21,270 nucleotides of DNA, from positions 1 through 21,270 of IMG/VR virus record IMGVR_UViG_3300009161_005892; one strand, 5' to 3'. Position numbers and translations under genes: made by a program. The notes beneath the pieces were generated by a model. The model did not search any database and was not told the DNA's origin. It saw nothing but the letters and a program-made list of their open reading frames with translations. Positions 17,321 to 21,270 of the stretch are shown piece after piece. This stretch comes from a virus. The stretch's first letter is position 1. Each line of letters opens with the position of its first letter.

Positions 17321-18628
17321 ATGAATATGTTCAAGGCTTGCCAAACCGACTTTAATCTAGATCGTCACTTAATATCTTTTCTGCAAGACTCTCCGTTCTT
17401 TGCGGAACTATCCCGACATATCACAAAGATTCCTACCGAAGATATGCCTACAGCAGCTGTAGCCTTCGATCAAAAGCGTGATGATCTGGTTCTCTATTGG
17501 AATCCACAGTTTTTCGCAAGTCTCTCATCTCGTGAGATCCGGGGTGTGCTCATTCACGAGTTTTATCATCTCGTGTTTGGCCACTTATACGGTCGCAAGC
17601 GTACTCCTCCGCAGCTGTGGAACATCGCTACTGATCTAGCCATCAATTCTATTATTCTTGATCCTTCACGCCCGGGTTTAAATCATCTAGATGGTGATCG
17701 CCTTTTGCCTGACTTTGCTCTAGTTCCTGGCAAGGCCCTCAAGCATCCTGAAGGTCGTGAGTGGTCTGAAGATGAGAAAGCTTCCAAGCAGCTCTCAGAG
17801 ATCATTGAAGCTTTACCACCCATGCAGGCTTCGGAATGGTATTTTGAAAAGATCTACGAAAAAATAAAGGACAATCCTGACTTCGCTGCAGCTATGGAGG
17901 CTGTTAGCGCGTTAGATGATCATGGCGCTTGGGAACAACTTTCCGATGAAGCTAAGGAATACGTGGAAAGTAAGGTTAAGTCAATTGTCGAAAAAGCAGT
18001 TAAGGTTGCAGATTCTCAGGCCAACGGTTGGGGTAATATCTCATCCGAGCTAATTAACTCCATTCGTCAGTCGGTATCTAACGTTATTAATTGGCGCATG
18101 GTGCTTCGACAATTCGTAGGTCAATTGGTTCGTGGTGGTCGTGCCACAACGATGAAGCGTATTAATAAACGCTACCCCTATATTCATCCGGGTACGAAGC
18201 GCGGTTATGATGCTAAGCTTCTCATTGCCATTGATCAGTCTGGTTCTGTGCACAATGATATGCTCGCGGAATTCTTCAGTGAGCTTGGTAGTCTCACTAA
18301 GAAGATTAGCATTGACGTTCTTCCATTTGATTGTGAAGCTAACGTTAATGATATTTATGAGTGGCGCCGCGGTGCTAAGATTAATGCCAAGCGCATACGC
18401 TCCGGCGGCACTGACTTTAATGCACCTACTAACATTGCAAACGATCCGAAGAATCGTGGAAGATGGGATGGAATTCTTTGTCTCACAGACGGTGAAGCAC
18501 CAGCACCTACTTCATCGAGAATTAAACGCGGCTGGGTCCTCGGCCGTGGTTGCAAACTTCACTTCAATACCACAGAATTAACTATTTCGATGCAAGACGG
18601 TAGCGAAACGAAAGGTGCGTGGCGTTGA
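17321..18628 (+). CDS. putative metallopeptidase with C-terminal VWA-like domain
   Basis: The product has 435 residues. RGVLIHEFYHLVFGHLYGRK has the zinc-protease HExxH (His79, Glu80, His83), followed by NIATDLAINSII, the third conserved block of predicted metal-dependent peptidases (COG3864/DUF2201 type). A central helical part of about 160 residues leads to a von Willebrand factor A-like domain. There LLIAIDQSGSV supplies the DxSxS MIDAS motif, SGGTDFNAP the Thr and LCLTDGEAP the Asp, so the metal site is intact. In bacteria this architecture is usually encoded beside a MoxR-type AAA+ ATPase, which is not in the window. The role may be metal insertion or protein remodelling; in a phage it is unknown. 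ATG 17321 or 17327 could start it. A good terminator follows at 18661. Confidence 0.88.
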   Translation: MNMFKACQTDFNLDRHLISFLQDSPFFAELSRHITKIPTEDMPTAAVAFDQKRDDLVLYWNPQFFASLSSREIRGVLIHEFYHLVFGHLYGRKRTPPQLWNIATDLAINSIILDPSRPGLNHLDGDRLLPDFALVPGKALKHPEGREWSEDEKASKQLSEIIEALPPMQASEWYFEKIYEKIKDNPDFAAAMEAVSALDDHGAWEQLSDEAKEYVESKVKSIVEKAVKVADSQANGWGNISSELINSIRQSVSNVINWRMVLRQFVGQLVRGGRATTMKRINKRYPYIHPGTKRGYDAKLLIAIDQSGSVHNDMLAEFFSELGSLTKKISIDVLPFDCEANVNDIYEWRRGAKINAKRIRSGGTDFNAPTNIANDPKNRGRWDGILCLTDGEAPAPTSSRIKRGWVLGRGCKLHFNTTELTISMQDGSETKGAWR

Positions 18629-18660
18629 CCAGGAAGCTTCAGAATTAATTTGTAAAATCA

Positions 18661-18686
18661 AGGTGAGGTTTTATACCTCGCCTTTT
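18661..18686. terminator. bidirectional terminator between convergent genes
   Basis: AGGTGAGG (18661-18668) pairs with CCTCGCCT (18676-18683) with one G-T pair and a 7-base loop, followed by TTTT. It serves the gene ending at 18628. A-rich sequence on its other side lets it also serve the minus-strand gene ending at 18685. Confidence 0.82.
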
Positions 18687-19074
18687 ATTCATTTGCAGCT
18701 AACACTTTAGATTCATTTACTTGTGATGTAGCTTGCAATGCGCGTTCATTTACAAGATCAGTCATTTCTTTCTTAATAAATTCTGAAACGCCCTGTTTCA
18801 TATAGAAGTTCTTAAGTGCTTCATCTTCTATAGATCTAAGCGTGTTAAGCGTGTTCTGAAGAATATCAGATGAAACTCCAAAAGTTTCTTTTGTAATCTT
18901 TTCTTCTGAAATTAATTTCTGTAGTTCACGCATCTGAGACTCAACAAAGCGTTGTATATAAACGTGTGTGTCTTTTGCGCAAACAGCATATGCTTCAAGC
19001 TTTTTTAAATCTTCAAGCGTTTGATTAAGTTGTGAACTTTTCTTATCAAGTGATTGTCCGTACATATTGTCCAT
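18685..19074 (-). CDS. hypothetical helical protein (129 aa)
   Basis: The product is almost wholly alpha-helical with coiled-coil character: SSQLNQTLEDLKKLEAYAVC, FVESQMRELQKLISEEKITK, SSDILQNTLNTLRSIEDEAL, SEFIKKEMTDLVNERALQAT. It has no signal peptide and no known motif. It lies downstream of the third tagged protein but is separated from it by a strong terminator at 19110-19133, so it is probably expressed separately. A structural or scaffold role is possible but unproven. Confidence 0.7.
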   Translation of the reverse strand: MDNMYGQSLDKKSSQLNQTLEDLKKLEAYAVCAKDTHVYIQRFVESQMRELQKLISEEKITKETFGVSSDILQNTLNTLRSIEDEALKNFYMKQGVSEFIKKEMTDLVNERALQATSQVNESKVLAANE

Positions 19075-19099
19075 AGATAATAAATTAATCTTCAGACAG

Positions 19100-19133
19100 A
19101 AAAAGTAAAAGGGGCCTTAAACTCAAGACCCCT
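19100..19133 (-). terminator. Rho-independent terminator after the tagged acidic protein gene
   Basis: On the minus strand AGGGGTCTT pairs with AAGGCCCCT (19133-19125 with 19118-19110) around a 6-base loop, with one G-T pair. It is followed by TTTAC and TTTTT. It lies 26 bases after the stop of the gene at 19159. Confidence 0.88.
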
Positions 19134-19158
19134 TACTTCATATATAATTACTATAGCT

Positions 19159-19704
19159 TTACTTTTTTTTCTTCTTGCCAATATTTAATGTTTTTGGGTA
19201 GCCTTTTTGACCAGGTTTTAAAGCACGTTTGCCACTTTTGCGACGGGCGTGTATGTTTGCCCAGAGACTTTCATCTAGTTCAGATTCATCTTCTTTGTGA
19301 CTATCCATGACTTCTTCAAAGTCATGCTCAGACTCATCTTCATCATGATCTTCGTCGTCGCCGAGCATATGCATTTTTGGCTCCATATATGATAAGACCT
19401 GATTTAAATTTTCATATGCAGTTGTGACATGAGCTTGAACCCAAGCAGGTAACTGATCATCATCTTCTAGCATATCACAGAGCATATAAGATATCTCTTT
19501 GACTCTATGCAGCTGATATTTTGCCATTGATCCTTCTGCATCATATGCATGACCATCTTCATCACCGTGCAAGAAAAATTCGCTATCATCATCATCATCT
19601 TCGTATTCATATTCATCATTATGATCTAAATCATAACCATCAAAGTGATCAGAAACTGCAGCTTCTCTTATTAATTTTCTTAATTGTTTTGCTGTGATTC
19701 TCAT
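19159..19704 (-). CDS. acidic phage protein with capsid-targeting-like N-terminus
   Basis: The product has 181 residues. MRITAKQLRKLIREAAVSDH is the clearest copy of the tag shared with the proteins ending at 3765 and starting at 4296. Residues 21-60 are highly acidic (YEYEDDDDDSEFF). A helical segment follows (LHRVKEISYMLCDMLEDDDQ, LPAWVQAHVTTAYENLNQVL), then another acidic run. The C-terminus SLWANIHARRKSGKRALKPG, ending in GKKKKK, matches a recurrent end in marine phage proteins ('LWxNIxxRRxxGxxxxKPGxKxYP'). I infer a packaged or capsid-core protein. TATAAT lies on the minus strand at 19751-19746, 42 bases before the ATG. A strong terminator follows. Confidence 0.78.
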   Translation of the reverse strand: MRITAKQLRKLIREAAVSDHFDGYDLDHNDEYEYEDDDDDSEFFLHGDEDGHAYDAEGSMAKYQLHRVKEISYMLCDMLEDDDQLPAWVQAHVTTAYENLNQVLSYMEPKMHMLGDDEDHDEDESEHDFEEVMDSHKEDESELDESLWANIHARRKSGKRALKPGQKGYPKTLNIGKKKKK

Positions 19705-19745
19705 ATAATTACCTGAAGCAAAAATTTTTGTCTAGAGTTAAGTAT

Positions 19746-19751
19746 ATTATA
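19746..19751 (-). promoter_or_regulatory. possible -10 element for the tagged acidic protein gene
   Basis: On the minus strand the sequence reads AGTATAATATAC, a perfect TATAAT, 41 bases before the ATG at 19704. It implies a leader of about 35 bases, longer than that inferred for several plus-strand genes. No clear -35 box is seen. Confidence 0.4.
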
Positions 19752-19840
19752 CTTTAGTTTTCTTTTTAGATCTTGTTTTTAAACAACAACAGGACGAGAA
19801 TTATAAGACAATAATTTCATTAGTGAATGAAATAATATTG

Positions 19841-20017
19841 TTAGCCTTTTAAATTTGTGTCGTGGTTTGTTGTTATTATTGTAATAAACGTGTCATCAAA
19901 ATCGAAGATCTGTAATTTGCTGAATGGATTCTTGATTTCTTTTACTAAGACTTCGCTGACGTATCTTTTAAGAATCACAGTAGATATGTGACGCTTTAAA
20001 ATATCTAAATAAATCAT
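19841..20017 (-). pseudogene. short N-terminal fragment of a HAD-superfamily phosphatase-like protein
   Basis: A 58-residue minus-strand ORF begins MIYLDILKRHISTVILKRYV and ends shortly after LQIFDFDDTFITI. 'hFDFDDT' is the signature motif I of HAD phosphatases (nucleophile DxDxT, here Asp39-Asp43), placed about 37 residues from the start as in several phage HAD proteins. Such proteins normally run 130 residues or more; here a stop follows 15 residues after the motif and no clear continuation appears in the other frames. It is either a decayed gene or a retained peptide. It fills most of the gap between 19704 and 20075. Confidence 0.5.
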
Positions 20018-20074
20018 AACAATAAATAATCAATTTAGTTTTACAAAGTATTCTAATTGAATTCCATTGATGCT

Positions 20075-20521
20075 ATGTCTAAGCTGGTTGTTATTCAAGA
20101 GCGAAGTTGCGGTACATGCACAAAGTGCTGCGAAGGTTGGTTATCTGCAAATATAAAAGGTTATGAAATGCACCCAGGAAAACCCTGCTTCTTTTTGGCT
20201 GACGGTAAGTGCACAGATTACACAGAGCGACCTAATACTTGTAAAGTATACAATTGTGCGTGGAAGTCTGAGCCTGAGACTTTTCCGGAATGGATGAGGC
20301 CTGACAGAACAGGTACAATCATTAGTAAGATCATTTTACCTTCCCGTAATGACCTGGCGCACTACGAGGTCGCTGAAAGTGGAGGCAGTTTAGATGTGAA
20401 GACATTAAATTGGCTGATTCAGTGGTGTCTAGACAAAGGTATAAATCTGTTTTACGAGATTGAAGGCAAGCACCACTTGATCGGAAGTCCAGTATTCAAG
20501 CAGTCAATGTCGGGGAAGTGA
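20075..20521 (+). CDS. YkgJ-like cysteine-cluster protein
   Basis: ATG 20075 gives 148 residues; an upstream in-frame TTG at 20057 is less likely. SCGTCTKCCEGWLSANIKGY, then GKPCFFLADGKCTDYTERPN and TCKVYNC reproduce the CxxCxxCC...C...C.Y..RP..C...xC pattern of the YkgJ family, a predicted zinc- or iron-chelating domain (PF03692 type). The Cys set is complete. Such proteins are thought to bind metal or an Fe-S cluster; their role in phages is unknown. The C-terminal third (LNWLIQWCLDKGINLFYEIE) is family-specific or unique. It converges on the next gene with a 26-base overlap of 3' ends. Confidence 0.85.
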   Translation: MSKLVVIQERSCGTCTKCCEGWLSANIKGYEMHPGKPCFFLADGKCTDYTERPNTCKVYNCAWKSEPETFPEWMRPDRTGTIISKIILPSRNDLAHYEVAESGGSLDVKTLNWLIQWCLDKGINLFYEIEGKHHLIGSPVFKQSMSGK

Positions 20522-20978
20522 TCCACCAATCGGGTGTAGCGCTATGACGCCATCGGGCGAATCGTGCTTTCTCCCCGATGTAATAAGCGCGGTAAGACGA
20601 AACAGGATCTTTCCTATGATATAGTTTGTCTTTAATAGCTAGCGCAAAAGGCGTTATAGGAATAACAGGTAGATTTTTCGGAATATTCTCTGAGCACCAC
20701 ACAGCAGCATCGTGAGCTTTGTGACGCCTTCCGTAGCGCCTTGTGTATTCTTCGAAGAGAGACAGCGCGTGCTTCGACAGCCACCTATAGTTTTCCACAG
20801 AGCTTCTCGCCCACACAGTGCATGGGTGATTGTAGTGTGTTCTCTTCCACGGTGCTTCACCTAGTGGATGAGCTGCGCACAACATTTGTGTGGACTCTAG
20901 ACACATTTTTAGAACATGACGATCACAATGATCTCTCGCCGCCAGGTCGGGGTCAAGATTAAGAATAAAGATATTCAC
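20496..20978 (-). CDS. conserved phage protein with DHCDRHVLKM and NHPCTVW motifs
   Basis: The product has 160 residues. GTG 20978 is the start: it gives MNIFILNLDPDLAARDHCDR, the usual beginning of this phage family, while the ATG at 20980 is out of frame and stops at once. Conserved blocks are DHCDRHVLKMCLESTQMLCA, YNHPCTVWARSSVENYRWL, FEEYTRRYGRRHK, TPFALAIKD, and SYRAYYIGEKARFARWRH, ending with DWW. The family is common in T4-like and marine phages. It is sometimes linked to pyrimidine-dimer glycosylase-like proteins, but I see no proof of that activity. TACAAT ends 7 bases before the GTG on the minus strand. Its GC content is higher than that of its neighbours. Confidence 0.82.
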   Translation of the reverse strand: MNIFILNLDPDLAARDHCDRHVLKMCLESTQMLCAAHPLGEAPWKRTHYNHPCTVWARSSVENYRWLSKHALSLFEEYTRRYGRRHKAHDAAVWCSENIPKNLPVIPITPFALAIKDKLYHRKDPVSSYRAYYIGEKARFARWRHSATPDWWITSPTLTA

Positions 20979-20985
20979 ATGTGCT

Positions 20986-20991
20986 ATTGTA
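20986..20991 (-). promoter_or_regulatory. possible -10 element for the minus-strand phage family gene
   Basis: TACAAT on the minus strand ends 7 bases before the GTG start at 20978. If it is a -10 box, transcription would begin at or next to the start codon. No -35 match is obvious. Confidence 0.35.
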
Positions 20992-21002
20992 GACAGAAGA
21001 GG

Positions 21003-21180
21003 TATAATGTACTAATGAGCCGAGTCTCAAAATTATGCGTATAACATCGATCATTAGCTTTTAAGCAACTTTGGAGTAGCAAGTTAAGCAGGAAATATAA
21101 GTAAGTCGACGAGTGCAGCTAGCTTAAGAGGTGTCAGCGGCTCACCCCGAACCTGCTTTATTTTTAATAAGATTTTTTTA
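21003..21180 (+). ncRNA. candidate structured RNA with pseudoknot-like pairing
   Basis: TATAAT at 21003-21008 could start a transcript near 21015. TGAGCCG (21016-21022) pairs perfectly with CGGCTCA (21138-21144), and AAGCAGG (21086-21092) pairs perfectly with CCTGCTT (21152-21158). The order of the four strands makes a pseudoknot. A T-rich tract (TATTTTT, then TTTTTTT by 21180) follows, as a terminator would. The only plus-strand ORF from 21015 is nine codons long. It matches no RNA family I know. A competing minus-strand ORF (21084-21188) covers much of it. Confidence 0.35.
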
Positions 21181-21188
21181 ATTATCAT
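21084..21188 (-). CDS. possible 34-residue peptide coupled to the edge gene
   Basis: The minus-strand ATG at 21188 overlaps the stop of the preceding minus-strand frame (ATGA). The product reads MIIKKILLKIKQVRGEPLTP, then LKLAALVDLLIFPA. The four-base overlap and reasonable composition support it, but it lies across the palindromic pairings of the structured region, so the two readings compete. Confidence 0.35.
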   Translation of the reverse strand: MIIKKILLKIKQVRGEPLTPLKLAALVDLLIFPA

Positions 21189-21268
21189 TGCTCAAATTCT
21201 TCAACCGTGAGCGTGCTTAAAAACAACCCACCGAAATAGGTAGTAGCGGTGTTGTCACCATTAATATA
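21185..21268 (-). CDS. 3' end of a minus-strand gene cut by the window edge
   Basis: The minus-strand frame enters from the right edge and reads YINGDNTATTYFGGLFLSTL, then TVEEFEQ and TGA at 21187-21185. All 27 codons look protein-coding, and the other minus frames are broken by stops or less plausible. The family cannot be told from this fragment. Confidence 0.5.
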   Translation of the reverse strand, partial: YINGDNTATTYFGGLFLSTLTVEEFEQ

Positions 21269-21270
21269 AA

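Noticed and set aside
19705-20074. tRNA gene in the gap
   Set aside because: No cloverleaf, T-loop (GGTTCGAATCC-like) or acceptor pairing was found by eye; the same holds for the gaps at 9164 and 10190.
21015-21044. Nine-codon ORF after TATAAT
   Set aside because: It stops after nine codons and lies inside the structured element; more likely non-coding.

Overview
The window is AT-rich, gene-dense DNA that reads as part of a large tailed-phage genome, probably T4-like in style. The evidence is the set of tightly packed, often 1- to 17-base-overlapping small genes, and several protein families I know mainly from phages: a T4-type lysozyme, a cupin-like phage protein, a 'GDDWDxAPYEfNAG' protein, a T7-like ATP-dependent DNA ligase, a minimal sigma factor, a ClpP-like protein, and three proteins whose N-termini resemble T4 capsid-targeting sequences. 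Several cargo genes look host-derived. A large cysteine-rich lipoprotein carries modules typical of Myxococcota surface proteins, and an AsmA-like/GT51 transglycosylase fusion also resembles Myxococcota proteins. The inferred host is therefore Myxococcota or a relative, but no hallmark capsid or terminase gene lies in the window to prove the phage assignment.

Layout. 1-2884 (+): the 3' part of a GT51 peptidoglycan glycosyltransferase, then small phage-type genes. 2876-3765 (-): a cupin-like gene and a tagged putative virion protein. 3902-9163 (+): a Ser/Gly-rich lipoprotein, a second tagged protein, an 835-residue lipoprotein with extraordinary Cys/Trp/Tyr repeats, a small gene, isocitrate lyase and another lipoprotein. 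9401-12183 (+): a coiled-coil peptide, a ClpP-like protease, an unknown 259-residue protein, an FmdB-type zinc ribbon and a short TilS-like PP-loop protein. 12180-12875 (-): lysozyme. 12939-17201 (+): a deaminase-fold protein, micro-ORFs, a sigma factor lacking region 4.2, a membrane/coiled-coil protein, a small HTH protein, and an ATP-dependent DNA ligase split by a -1 frameshift. 17321-18628 (+): a metallopeptidase/VWA protein. 18685-20017 (-): a helical protein, the third tagged protein, and a short fragment with a HAD phosphatase motif. 20075-21270: a YkgJ-like Cys-cluster protein (+), a phage family protein (-), a structured intergenic region and the 3' end of another minus-strand gene.

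How the genes may work together. Transcription: the sigma factor plus a neighbouring HTH protein may recognise promoters that show only a -10-like hexamer very close to start codons. Virion assembly: three proteins may be sent into the prohead by a shared N-terminal tag. Host takeover: isocitrate lyase, the transglycosylase and the repeat lipoprotein would act on carbon metabolism, the cell wall and the surface. The outstanding novelty is the repeat lipoprotein. Its ten basic CGWRW units and twelve acidic CWWE units are all 8, 10 or 12 residues long, which keeps a constant beta-strand register.
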